The translations under genes and the position numbers were made by a program. A DNA stretch of 64,000 bases, from the NCBI RefSeq assembly GCF_000767465.1, contig NZ_CP009295.1, positions 62,001 to 126,000 on the forward strand, given 5' to 3'. Numbering within the stretch: position 1 is the first letter of the stretch; every line of letters begins with the position of its first letter. This DNA is from Novosphingobium pentaromativorans US6-1 (GTDB lineage Bacteria > Pseudomonadota > Alphaproteobacteria > Sphingomonadales > Sphingomonadaceae). Shown here piece by piece: positions 8,273 through 16,644 of the stretch. A model generated the notes under the pieces. The model saw only the letters and a list, made by a program, of their open reading frames with translations. It made no database searches and was not told where the DNA came from.

Positions 8273-9627
8273 AGCGTGGTCACGATCTGTCCGGCGTCAT
8301 GAAGTTCGCCACCTCGCCGGCCTGGGGCGAGCATCTGGGCGAGGCGCTCGGCGATCATCTCGGGCTGGCGATGGAGGAGTTCGACTTCGAAGCGGACGAG
8401 CTGGCGGACATCGTCGGCGATCATTGGGCCGGCGTGTTGTGGGGATGCGCGTTCGAGGATCTGCTGACGCGCACCATCCAACCCGACCGGAACATCGTCG
8501 ATGACTATATTCGGCGCCGGGGCTGGAATGAGAGCGGCCCGACCAAAATCTACCTGCGTGCCCTTCGATCGTCAGTGATGAGCCTCCACGAGGTCAGCGA
8601 GGTCGAGCCCGGCAGCGGCTTCCTCGTGCGCGACCTGATCCGGGGCGGCGAGCCGCTTCGAGTATCCGAGCGCAGCGCCTCGCAGACGCTGAAGCAATGG
8701 GACAGGATCGGTGCCCGCGTCGTGCAGGTCGGAGGCAAGCACCTCCTGTCGGGCGGCGTGCTGTCGTTCACGATGGAGGCGGCCGAGGCGCTCGTCGCCG
8801 ATCTACGGCGCTCGAAGGGCAAGCGCAGCCCGCGCACCGCGTTGAACCTAGACGCCGACGATCTGGCTGCACTTCCGGCCCTCATCAGCACGGCATGGCT
8901 GTTCGATGTCGTTCCCAAGACCATGGGACCGGCGCCCATCCCCACGCTGCACAACATTGATGGCGAGGAGGTGATGTTCCACCGCGTGCGCTTTCCCTTC
9001 GCACGCGGCGTGACCCAGGCGCTGGTCGGCGAGCGGCTTGATACTGTCCCTGCGCTTCAGCGGGAAACCACGCACTTTTGGAACTGGCTGGGCGAGAAAC
9101 CGAACGGAAAAGCGAAAAGCACCGGGCGCATGGCGTGGGGTGTGACGATGGCGGACGGCACCCCGGTGCTCGGCAATGTCGAATTGAAAGGCCGCGCCCT
9201 GATGCTCGCCGTCACCTCGGCCGAGCGAGCGAAACGCGGCACCGCGCTTATCAACGATGCGCTCGCCGGGTTGGTCGGCTCGCCGCTGACCACGATTGAG
9301 ACGGTCGAACAGGCCATGGCGGCGCGGGCCGAGGGGCTGACATCATCCGAACCGGCACCCGCCATTGCGCCAGAGGTTGCAACCCCGCTCATCCATGCCA
9401 TGCTCGACCGTCAGTACCGCGCGACGCTCGATGAACCCGTCGGCATGCTCGGCGACATCACCCCGCGCGCAGCCGTTCAAACTGCCGCAGGCCGGCACCG
9501 AGTAGCCGGGTGGCTCAAGCATCTCGAAAACCGCAGCAGCAGCCAACTCGACGCGAACGACCCGATGGCCACCTACGACTTCACTTGGATATGGCGCGAA
9601 CTTGGCATCGAGAACCTGCGCAAATAG
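8269..9627 (+). CDS. Conserved third gene of Tn-A, unknown function, 452 aa
   Basis: The start overlaps the tnpR stop (ATGA), so the two genes are translated as a pair. The product is a clear homologue of the Tn-B protein at 34487-35860. Both begin with a HDLSGxMK segment, share DHWxGxLWGCAFEDLLT, DDYxxRRGWNE and MSLxEVSEVxPG, and end with PMATYDFTWxWxELGIxxLR. It has no signal peptide and no obvious membrane segment, and I recognise no enzymatic motif. Because it sits beside the resolvase in two diverged transposons, it is probably a transposon function rather than host cargo, but what it does is unknown. Confidence 0.85.
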   Translation: MKRGHDLSGVMKFATSPAWGEHLGEALGDHLGLAMEEFDFEADELADIVGDHWAGVLWGCAFEDLLTRTIQPDRNIVDDYIRRRGWNESGPTKIYLRALRSSVMSLHEVSEVEPGSGFLVRDLIRGGEPLRVSERSASQTLKQWDRIGARVVQVGGKHLLSGGVLSFTMEAAEALVADLRRSKGKRSPRTALNLDADDLAALPALISTAWLFDVVPKTMGPAPIPTLHNIDGEEVMFHRVRFPFARGVTQALVGERLDTVPALQRETTHFWNWLGEKPNGKAKSTGRMAWGVTMADGTPVLGNVELKGRALMLAVTSAERAKRGTALINDALAGLVGSPLTTIETVEQAMAARAEGLTSSEPAPAIAPEVATPLIHAMLDRQYRATLDEPVGMLGDITPRAAVQTAAGRHRVAGWLKHLENRSSSQLDANDPMATYDFTWIWRELGIENLRK

Positions 9628-9650
9628 TTCGCTACCCCTGACGTCGATGC

Positions 9651-9687
9651 CTACCGTGAATCCGTGTCCCTACAATGCACAGAGGCC
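9651..9687 (-). repeat. Tn-A terminal inverted repeat, right
   Basis: Read on the minus strand it begins GGCCTCTGTGCATT and ends CACGGTAG, matching the left repeat. It forms the junction with the truncated traA-like gene. Confidence 0.88.
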
Positions 9688-11355
9688 GATAGGACCATGG
9701 CAACAGAGGCGATTGTCGCACTGGAACAGCAGCGCGGTTTCGCGCTTAGTGACGAGCAGAAGGGCGCGATCCTGGCTCTGGTATCCGGTAATAATGCTAT
9801 TCAGGTCATTCAGGGCGATGCAGGTACCGGCAAGTCGACCCTGTTCAGCTTTGCGGCCGCGATCACGGCACAAGTTGGTCGCGCGCCCTTGTTCCTTACG
9901 TCGCAGGCCTCGCTCGTCGCCGAAATGCGCGAAAGCGGCCTCGATGCGCATACGCTTGCCTCGGTGCTGGTCGCGCATGCCGACAGGGCGGGGCGCATGT
10001 CGCCAGGCGAGCGGGGAAGGGCGCTTTTTGAGGACCGCCTCGTCATCGTCGAGGAGGCGTCCATGGTCTCGACCCGCGAGGCAGCACTGTTGATCGAGCT
10101 GGCCGACAAGGCAGGCGCGCTGAAGCTTGCCTTTGTAGGGGACGAAAGGCAGATCGACCCGGTCCAGGCAGGACGCGCATTCAGCCTGATGCAACAGCAC
10201 GGCGTGCCGACCGAGACCTTGACCGAAAATCGCCGTCAGCTCGATCCTGCGCTACGCGAAGCAGTAGAACATGCGCGGAAAGGGGATCTCGGCAAGACCT
10301 TCGATGTGCTGGGCGAGCGCGTTATCGAACGGGCAGACCCGGCTGCAGCGGCGGCCGCCTTGTACCTGTCCCTGTCGCCACATGAACGGGACCGGACGGC
10401 GTTGCTGACATCGGGGCATGTGCTGCGGGAAGCCGTGCTCGACCATGTCCGCGACGGCTTGCTAGCGCGCGGCGAACTCGGCTCGCAGGTGCTTTCCATC
10501 GAAACGCTGGACCGGCTGAACCTCACGCGGGAGGAATTGCGCAACATCCGCAGTTGGGCCGAAGGCATGAGGCTGGAGGTGTATCGGGATCAGGCGGGCC
10601 TCAATCGCGGTTCGTACAAGATCGGCATCGTCTCGCCTGAAGACAATCTTGTGCAGCTGACGTCGGGAGGCGAAGAATATTGGCTCGATCCGCGCGGGCT
10701 TCCTCCATCTGGCTCAGGTGTCAGCCTGGCTGTACCCGGGCGGACGGAGGTGAGGGAAGGGGACCGGCTGATGTTCACCACGCCCGACAAGGATCTCGGT
10801 GTCGTCAACGGGACGCGGGCAGTGGTGACTGCGATCGAAGGAGAGACGCTTCACCTGGCGAATGGCGAGCGGCAATATGCTCTTGGCCCGGACGATCCGG
10901 CGCGGGAGCACATTGGTCATGCGGCGGTGCTCAACATGCACCGTGCTCAGGGGATCACGGTCGATCGCGCTATCGCGGTGATGTCGAGCGGTGACCGGCT
11001 CCTCAACAGCGAAAGCCTCCACTATGTTCTGGAGACGCGGGCGCGAGAGGAGCTTACTCTTGTGACCGACGACAAGGCCGCGCTTCGAGACAGCATCGAG
11101 GGCCACCGCGGCAGTGTCCCGCACGCGATGGATCTCGCGCCCGAACTGAGTGACGCTGACGGGGAGGCGTTCGACCCTAAAACAGGCGAGTTGCTGGAGA
11201 ACCCGGTCCGCGATGCGCCAAGCCCGGCCGAACTGTTCGAAAAGGCGATGGCGAGGGAATTTCCCGCTCCTGAAAAGGAACGTGAGCCCCAGCGGGAGAA
11301 TGAGGTGGAACGCGAGGAGCCCGACATCGGCGACGACTTCGAGATGGAGATGTGA
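9688..11355 (+). pseudogene. traA: TraA-like conjugative relaxase, helicase part only (5' truncated)
   Basis: The frame begins inside the Tn-A right end and continues as a superfamily I DNA helicase of the TraA/TrwC relaxase type. It has Walker A GDAGTGKST, Walker B-like LVIVEEASMVS, an FVGDERQIDPVQAGRAF segment, and the C-terminal LNMHRAQGITVDRAI motif. The N-terminal relaxase domain that nicks oriT is absent, having been lost at the Tn-A junction. The remaining ~555 residues end in a charged tail. This is the strongest sign that the cargo came from a conjugative plasmid. The fragment could still be translated but should not support transfer. Confidence 0.85.
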
Positions 11356-11602
11356 AAGTGCAGCCTTGCTCTATGCGTTGACCAGCGGGAACATCACTCG
11401 TCGACAAGACAGGCATGTTCGGACCAACTTTTTCCCCAGCGTTCCAGGGGCTCCGATCATGAATAGCGGGGTCGAGGTCTGAATGTCCCATGATGGTTCT
11501 CCGATGGCCGGAATGGCCAGCGCGAGTATAGACCCATCGCCTCTCACCTTTGACATGTGTCGCGCGACACTTGACAGTCCTGCGGCACCGGGCTAAGCCC
11601 GC
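11356..11602. other. Intergenic region upstream of higBA
   Basis: About 250 bp with no convincing gene. Its right part carries two TTGACA boxes (11550-11555 and 11571-11576) around a perfect palindrome, described separately. The left part may be remnant coding sequence on the minus strand, but nothing recognisable was found. Confidence 0.4.
11557..11570. promoter_or_regulatory. Probable HigA operator, 14-bp palindrome
   Basis: GTGTCGCGCGACAC is a perfect inverted repeat lying between two TTGACA hexamers, 33 bp before the higB start. Antitoxins of this class bind a palindrome over their own promoter, so this is the natural autoregulation site. Confidence 0.55.
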
Positions 11603-11896
11603 ATGATGGAAATAGAGAGCATCAGGCACAAGGGCCTGCGCCGCTTCTTCGAGACGGGTAACGCCAAAGGCCTGGTTGGAGATGCGGGGCGACTGCGCAA
11701 GATGCTCGCCTTCATCGACGCTGCGGAAAGCTTCGAGGAGCTGTCGGTGCCTCCGAACTTCGGATTGCATGAGCTGACAGGCGATCGGAAGGGGATCTGG
11801 TCGATGACGGTTACGAGAAACTGGCGGATGACCTTCGGTTTGAATGACGAAGGCGCGCTGATCGATATGGATCTGGAGGATTATCATGGCGCTTAA
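11603..11896 (+). CDS. higB: HigB-like toxin (RelE/ParE superfamily)
   Basis: A 97-aa protein of the 'plasmid maintenance killer' family. IRHKGLRRFFETGN at the N-terminus, LHELTGDRKGIWSMTVTRNWRMTF in the middle and a DLEDYHGA end match HigB toxins, which are ribosome-dependent mRNA endonucleases. The ATG at 11603 or 11606 could be used. It overlaps the antitoxin gene by 11 bp. Toxin-first order is typical of higBA. The pair probably stabilised the donor plasmid and may now stabilise the inserted island. Confidence 0.88.
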   Translation: MMEIESIRHKGLRRFFETGNAKGLVGDAGRLRKMLAFIDAAESFEELSVPPNFGLHELTGDRKGIWSMTVTRNWRMTFGLNDEGALIDMDLEDYHGA

Positions 11897-12188
11897 GATG
11901 CACCCGTCGCTCGCGGTCCACGTGGGGGACTGGCTGAAGACGGAAATCGTGGAGCCCGCGCAGGTCAGCGTGACGGCTTTGGCCGAGCATTTTGGTGTAT
12001 CGAGGCAGGCATTGAGCACCTTGCTGAATGGCAATTCGAACCTGTCTGCCGATATGGCTATCCGGTTTGAGAAGGCCTTTGGCATCAAGGCCGACACGCT
12101 GTTGCGGATGCAGACGACCTATGAACTGGCCCAGGCTCGCAAGCACGAGCAGGATATAAAGGTCGAGAAACTCGCAACAGCTGCCTGA
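11886..12188 (+). CDS. higA: HigA-like antitoxin with helix-turn-helix
   Basis: A 100-aa XRE/HigA-type DNA-binding protein. The stretch VSVTALAEHFGVSRQALSTLLNG is a helix-turn-helix, and MAIRFEKAFGIKADTLLRMQ is the conserved second half of the HigA domain. It should bind and neutralise HigB and repress the operon through the palindrome at 11557. Its start lies inside higB, which couples translation. Confidence 0.9.
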   Translation: MALKMHPSLAVHVGDWLKTEIVEPAQVSVTALAEHFGVSRQALSTLLNGNSNLSADMAIRFEKAFGIKADTLLRMQTTYELAQARKHEQDIKVEKLATAA

Positions 12189-12491
12189 CATCGCCAACAT
12201 AACCGACATTCAATGGCAATTACCTGCCCCCTGAAACCCTCCGTTCGTTCATCAAACTACAACATCGGCACCAACAACCGATCTTGGGGACGAAGCCGTT
12301 ATTCCTCCCCGCATCGCCAAAACGTCGGTTTTCGACAAGAGCCGACTTACGCGCACCGGGCCAACCTCGTCGATTGGCATGGCCGTACGTAGGTGATGCA
12401 GTGCATCCCGCGGCGAGGACGAGTCATCAGGACTTACGCAATGCCCAGTGCCTTCGCCCTAGGGGCGGACCCAGCCCAACCATCTCGCGCT
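12189..12491. other. Intergenic stretch without recognised features
   Basis: About 300 bp between the convergent higA and hydrolase genes. Short open frames exist but show no recognisable protein, and no terminator hairpin followed by a T-run was seen. Confidence 0.5.
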
Positions 12492-13406
12492 TCATCGTGC
12501 TAGACTGCGAACAAGATAGGTCTCGAGCTTCTTACGAAACGCAGGGTCATTAGCGCGAACCACTTCATCGTGTCCCAAGCCCTCCAGTATCCACCACTCG
12601 CTTCCTGGCGGTGCTGCCCGGTACATGGCTTCAATCTCAGCGGGAGGAGTGTATGCGTCGAGCTCTCCCCCAACCACCATGACCGGAACGCGAACCTTGT
12701 TCATGGCTGCGAGGGGAGACAATTTATCCGGTCCAACTCCATAGCGTGGAATGGACTGATAGCTCAGCATCGGTTCGATTGCCACTGCCGGCAGGGTCCC
12801 GACGGCGGCTTCGATGCGATTGAAAATGGCCGTGCGAATGTCAGGGTAGACCGACATCATCACAAGAGCGTCGACGTCGAGAGGGCCTCTGTCGCCAAGA
12901 ACGCTGGCCGCACCGCCCAGAGAGAAACCGATTGCCCCCAGCTTGCTCGCGGGGTGCTGCTGCCTGAGCCACGCGAGTGCGGCATGGGCATCACGGGCTT
13001 CAAGATAGCCGAAACTTTTGCTTTGTGGACTGGATTGGCCATGTCCGCGCATATCGATGGACAGCACGGAATAGCCTTCGCCTGCCAACCACGTTGCCAT
13101 ATCGAGCATATCTCGCCGATTGCCGCCGTTGCCGTGCAACAAGAGAATGGCCGGGGCGGTGGAATCGTCAGCCTTCCAGTAACTCGCAGCGATCTCGACC
13201 TGATCCGATGTCGTCAACCGGATTTCGGTGGCGGGCGCGGGGGCAGGTTCAACCGACGCGTTGGTCGCGCCAGTCATTGCCGAACCAACAACCCAGATGC
13301 CGGTAAGTCCGGCAATCAAAGCCAGCATCCCCATACAGCCCAATCGTGTTCGCCACGTTAGGAATGATCGCCTTCTTGCCTTTGAGGACATTTCAACCTT
13401 CGCCAA
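12492..13406 (-). CDS. Membrane-anchored alpha/beta hydrolase, 304 aa
   Basis: An N-terminal hydrophobic helix (GCMGMLALIAGLTGIWVVG, about residues 23-41) is followed by an alpha/beta hydrolase fold. HGNGGNRRD is the oxyanion region, IDMRGHGQS follows, the nucleophile Ser162 sits in GFSLGG, an acid lies in GGELDAYTPP and the catalytic His in GLGHDE. It resembles the serine aminopeptidase/lysophospholipase group that includes YqiA- and BEM46-like proteins. Its substrate is unknown. It lies after hypB in the same direction but over 300 bp away, so it may be a separate unit. Confidence 0.82.
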   Translation of the reverse strand: MAKVEMSSKARRRSFLTWRTRLGCMGMLALIAGLTGIWVVGSAMTGATNASVEPAPAPATEIRLTTSDQVEIAASYWKADDSTAPAILLLHGNGGNRRDMLDMATWLAGEGYSVLSIDMRGHGQSSPQSKSFGYLEARDAHAALAWLRQQHPASKLGAIGFSLGGAASVLGDRGPLDVDALVMMSVYPDIRTAIFNRIEAAVGTLPAVAIEPMLSYQSIPRYGVGPDKLSPLAAMNKVRVPVMVVGGELDAYTPPAEIEAMYRAAPPGSEWWILEGLGHDEVVRANDPAFRKKLETYLVRSLAR

Positions 13407-13724
13407 GGCTGGAATTTTCGAGGGTCTATCACAATATAATTCAAAGCTATGTTAATGTGACCGCTTTTGGCTTGTGTCCGGAAAATCCGGTTCCGGGATG
13501 CCAATTGCAATAGCTGCGGTTAGGGTTTGGCAGGCTGCTGCCGCCAACAGAGCCGTCGTTCCCGGTCTCAGAACCAACCGTTGAAACCGGACATAGATTC
13601 ACGCGGCGGATCATGGGTGAAACAGGGCCGGTTTCGGACCGTCCGGTCTGGGCTCTAAAACTAAAGAAAGCCGCCATTCCTCGATAGGGCAAGATGACGA
13701 TCTTAGTCCCGTGGGCAGTCCCGC
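13407..13724. other. Intergenic stretch after the hydrogenase operon
   Basis: About 318 bp between the hypB stop and the hydrolase start. It contains several GGACCG/CGGTCC-like words but no clear terminator, promoter or gene that I can support. Confidence 0.4.
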
Positions 13725-14618
13725 CTAAATGAGGCACCCGCCATCCGCGGCTGCTGACGCCATTGCTCGCAGAAAATCGTACCACGCGTCCATCCCTTCA
13801 CCGGTGCGGGCGGAAACCAGCAAGACGCGCGCATTGGGGTTTACTGAGGAGATGTTTGAGCGGCATGCGGCCTCGTCGAATCCAACATGCGGGGCGAGGT
13901 CGATCTTGTTGATCAGCACCACCTCTGCTGCGCGGAACATGTGCGGATATTTGAGTGGCTTGTCCTCGCCCTCCGGGGTGGAGATAACGGCGACCTTCAT
14001 CCGCTCACCCAGATCGAACATCGCCGGACAAACAAGATTGCCGACATTCTCGATCAGCAGCAACGAGCCGGATTTCGGTGCGAGTTCTTCAACAGCGCGG
14101 GCAACCATATCGGCTTCGAGGTGACAGCCGGCCCCTGTGTTGATCTGGATTGCACGGGCCCCCGCTTCGCGAATGCGCGTGGCATCATTGGCCGTCTGTT
14201 GATCACCTTCGATAACGGCAATCGGCAGACTTCCTTCCAGCGCCCGGATCGTGGTTTCGAGCAAGGTCGTCTTGCCAGCCCCAGGCGAACTGACGAGATT
14301 GAGCGCGACAACACCGCGCCCTTCGAACCAGCCCCGGTTGCGAGCCGCCTGGCGATCATTCCGGTCAAGCACGGCGGTTTCCAGCGATACACGCGCCGCT
14401 TGTTCACCGTGGTGGTGATGGTCATGCCCGTGATCATGATGATGGTGATGATGGTGCCCGTGTGAATGATCATGATCGTGTGAATGATTGTGATCGTGGG
14501 TGTGGTCATGATCGTGGGAATGGTCATCGCCGCCGCGAAGCAGCACTCGCTTTCCGGTTTCCGGGTCGATCATCGCGATCTCGTTGTCAGGATCGGTGCA
14601 TCCGCAGGTGCCGCACAT
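13725..14618 (-). CDS. hypB: Hydrogenase nickel incorporation GTPase HypB, His-rich
   Basis: A 297-aa HypB. The N-terminal CGTCGC motif is the high-affinity nickel site. A long His/Asp tract (about residues 32-72) is typical of HypB proteins that also store nickel. The GTPase part has the P-loop SSPGAGKT, a metal site in GAGCHLEADM, and NKID for guanine binding. It delivers Ni(II) to the hydrogenase large subunit together with HypA. The ATG shares one base with the hypA stop (TGATG). It is the last gene of the operon. Confidence 0.95.
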   Translation of the reverse strand: MCGTCGCTDPDNEIAMIDPETGKRVLLRGGDDHSHDHDHTHDHNHSHDHDHSHGHHHHHHHDHGHDHHHHGEQAARVSLETAVLDRNDRQAARNRGWFEGRGVVALNLVSSPGAGKTTLLETTIRALEGSLPIAVIEGDQQTANDATRIREAGARAIQINTGAGCHLEADMVARAVEELAPKSGSLLLIENVGNLVCPAMFDLGERMKVAVISTPEGEDKPLKYPHMFRAAEVVLINKIDLAPHVGFDEAACRSNISSVNPNARVLLVSARTGEGMDAWYDFLRAMASAAADGGCLI

Positions 14619-14860
14619 CAGGCCATTTCCTCCATATCGAAATCCTTGATGATGAACTGGTCGGTCTCGCCTTCCAGAAATTCGAGTGCAGCCTTCTCGA
14701 GCAGCGTACCTTCGCTCGCCACCTCGAATGAAAATCGGATCGCCTCGCGCTCTACGCAGGCATAGGGGCCGACTGCCAGGCGAACACGCGACACCCGCCG
14801 ACCCTGCGCGTGATCACCAACAATGGCGACAATATTCCGGGCAAGAGACAGCTCGTGCAT
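14618..14860 (-). CDS. hypA: HypA-like nickel chaperone lacking the zinc-binding domain, 80 aa
   Basis: The start MHELSLARNIVAIV with the nickel-binding His2 and Glu3 and the core RLAVGPYACVEREAIRFSFEVA are those of HypA. The family is normally about 115 aa with two CxxC pairs forming a zinc site. Here the chain passes from LEFLEGE directly to TDQFIIKDFDMEEMA, which corresponds to the usual C-terminal strand, so about 35 residues including all four zinc cysteines are missing. Both ends of the reading frame are clean and both neighbours overlap by TGATG, so this is not an obvious frameshift. It may work without zinc, or with the zinc-ribbon protein at 29129-29344. Confidence 0.85.
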   Translation of the reverse strand: MHELSLARNIVAIVGDHAQGRRVSRVRLAVGPYACVEREAIRFSFEVASEGTLLEKAALEFLEGETDQFIIKDFDMEEMA

Positions 14861-15579
14861 CAGGCCGCCCCCAACACGCCAGGCAGGTTGGCGTAGATCG
14901 TGTGCAATCCCAGGCCAAGTGCCAGCACAGCCAACGACAGATTCAGCGCTCGATGAAGTCGCAAGGCAACACGCTCTGCATAGCCAAGCGGCCAGGAGGC
15001 GACAAAGCTGAGCGCAGCCATTCCTGCAATTGAGCCAACTCCGAACAGCAGGACATAGATAACCGCCAGCAGAGGATCACCAACCGAAGCGACTGCCAGG
15101 GTAAGCAGGGCAGCCGATCCTGCCGCGCCATGCACCAGCCCGACAGCCAGCGCTTTCAAGGGAAATTTGTGGGGGTGAGAGTGTTCGTGGCGGCTCGCAT
15201 CATGGGGCGCCCGTTCGCCAAGATGGCTGTGAGCATGAAAATGACGTTCGCCATCGGAATGATCGTGCAGATGGAAATGCACCCGTGCCTTGCGCATCCG
15301 CCAAAGTACATCGCCCCCCAGCAGAATCAGCATGAAGCCAACGGCGCTCTCCAGAAGGGCTGCCGTACGGCCTGTCAATGCCATGCCCAGCAGGATCACT
15401 GCAGAACAGATCGCGAGCAGGGTGAGCGTATGCCCTAGCCCCCACGCAGCACCCCGCAGCACCATCGACCGGCGCGAATTCCGTCCCGTGGCCATGGCAC
15501 CGACTGCGGCGAGGTGATCGGGTTCGAGCGCATGGCCCATTCCGGCAAGGAAACCCAGGGCGATCAACGAGAGTTGCAT
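14860..15579 (-). CDS. Nickel permease-like membrane protein (NicO/UreH/RcnA type)
   Basis: A 239-aa protein with about six membrane segments and the opening LGFLAGMGHALEPDHLAAVGA; the HX4D-type motif is diagnostic for NicO/UreH transporters. A central His-rich loop (HFHLHDHSDGERHFHAHSH and following) is typical of nickel/cobalt transporters. It should supply nickel for the hydrogenase active site. It lies 15 bp after hypE, and its stop overlaps the hypA start. HupE-like proteins do the same job in other clusters, but the histidine pattern here fits NicO/UreH better. Confidence 0.82.
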   Translation of the reverse strand: MQLSLIALGFLAGMGHALEPDHLAAVGAMATGRNSRRSMVLRGAAWGLGHTLTLLAICSAVILLGMALTGRTAALLESAVGFMLILLGGDVLWRMRKARVHFHLHDHSDGERHFHAHSHLGERAPHDASRHEHSHPHKFPLKALAVGLVHGAAGSAALLTLAVASVGDPLLAVIYVLLFGVGSIAGMAALSFVASWPLGYAERVALRLHRALNLSLAVLALGLGLHTIYANLPGVLGAA

Positions 15580-15594
15580 GGCAGGTCTTCTCCC

Positions 15595-16644
15595 TCAGCA
15601 GATACGCGGCAGTTGCTCGCCGACCAGCATGTCGACGATCCGGCTTCCGCCGAACAGGCTATGCATGACCACGCGCGGGCTGCGCATCTCTGCCGCGCGC
15701 CCGATAATGGCTGCATCGCGCCCTGCCTCGGTTGAGCGCATGGCTGCCAGCGCAGCTTCCGCCTGCTCCTCTGGAACGAACAGCACCAGCGCCCCTTCAT
15801 TGGCGAGATAGAGTGGATCAAGCCCGAGCAGTTCGCACACGCCCTTGACCTCGGCCCTCATTGGCAATCTGGCCTCGTCGATCTCGATCCCGATGGCCGA
15901 GGCTTGCGATATTTCGTTGAGTGCGCTGGCCAGGCCTCCTCTGGTGGCATCCCGCGCACAGCGCACACCCGGTGCGGCTTCGATCACCGCTTCCATCAGG
16001 TGATTGAGCGGGCGGCAATCCGAACGAATATCCGCCTCGAAAACCATGTCTCCGCGCGCGGCCAGAATGGCGGCGCCATGATCACCCAGTACGCCGTTGA
16101 CCAGCGCGACATCGCCCGCGCGAACTTTCTCCGCGGCAAGTTCGCGTCCCGCAGGGATGACTCCCACTCCGGAAGTGGTGACGAACAGCGTATCGGCGGC
16201 ACCGCGCTCAACCACCTTGGTATCGCCGGTCACGATCCGCACACCGGCCTGGTCGGCCGCCCTACGCATGGCCGCTGCCACGCGGCGTAGCAAGGCGACT
16301 TCGGTGCCTTCCTCAATGATAAAGGCCGCCGACAGCCACAGCGGTTGCGCGCCGCCGACGGTAAGGTCGTTAACTGTGCCGCAAACCGCAATCTTGCCGA
16401 TATCGCCACCGGGGAACTCGAGCGGCTGCACTACGAAACTGTCCGTGGTGAAGGCCAGCCGGGCACCCTCCACGGCCAACATTTCGTGGCTCAACCGCGC
16501 CTGGTCTTCCAACCCGTCGGGTTCGAAAACCGAGGTAAACACATCCTCGATCAGATCCCGCATGGCCTTGCCGCCACCGCCATGCGCCAGCGTGACCCGC
16601 TCCGCTCGCAGCCGTCCGTTGCCAGTGGGAGTTACAGCGTTCAT
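15595..16644 (-). CDS. hypE: Hydrogenase maturation protein HypE (carbamoyl dehydratase)
   Basis: About 349 aa. It carries the PurM-type N-terminal motif VTLAHGGGGKAMRDLI and ends in ...GEQLPRIC. The C-terminal Cys of the PRIC tail receives the carbamoyl group from HypF and dehydrates it to the cyanide ligand. The ATG at 16644 overlaps the hypD stop (ATGA); a longer start would run into hypD. Confidence 0.95.
   Translation of the reverse strand: MNAVTPTGNGRLRAERVTLAHGGGGKAMRDLIEDVFTSVFEPDGLEDQARLSHEMLAVEGARLAFTTDSFVVQPLEFPGGDIGKIAVCGTVNDLTVGGAQPLWLSAAFIIEEGTEVALLRRVAAAMRRAADQAGVRIVTGDTKVVERGAADTLFVTTSGVGVIPAGRELAAEKVRAGDVALVNGVLGDHGAAILAARGDMVFEADIRSDCRPLNHLMEAVIEAAPGVRCARDATRGGLASALNEISQASAIGIEIDEARLPMRAEVKGVCELLGLDPLYLANEGALVLFVPEEQAEAALAAMRSTEAGRDAAIIGRAAEMRSPRVVMHSLFGGSRIVDMLVGEQLPRIC

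Larger units (their letters stand above)
4558..9687. mobile_element. Tn-A, Tn3-family transposon (5.1 kb)
   Basis: It is bounded by imperfect 37-bp inverted repeats at 4558-4594 and 9651-9687, which share GACACGGATTCACGGTAG and CTGTGCATT and mismatch at four positions. Gene order is tnpA (left), a divergent res region, tnpR and a third gene (right), all within one transposon length. The flanking pentamers differ (ATCAC left, GATAG right), and the flanks come from different sequences (a Tn-B end and the middle of traA). An adjacent deletion or recombination must therefore have followed insertion. Confidence 0.88.

Noticed and set aside
14390..14530. Short tandem-like repeats (GATCATG/GTGATG words) resembling a satellite or CRISPR
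   Set aside because: They encode the His/Asp tract of HypB; the repetition comes from His and Asp codons. No CRISPR array is present in the window.
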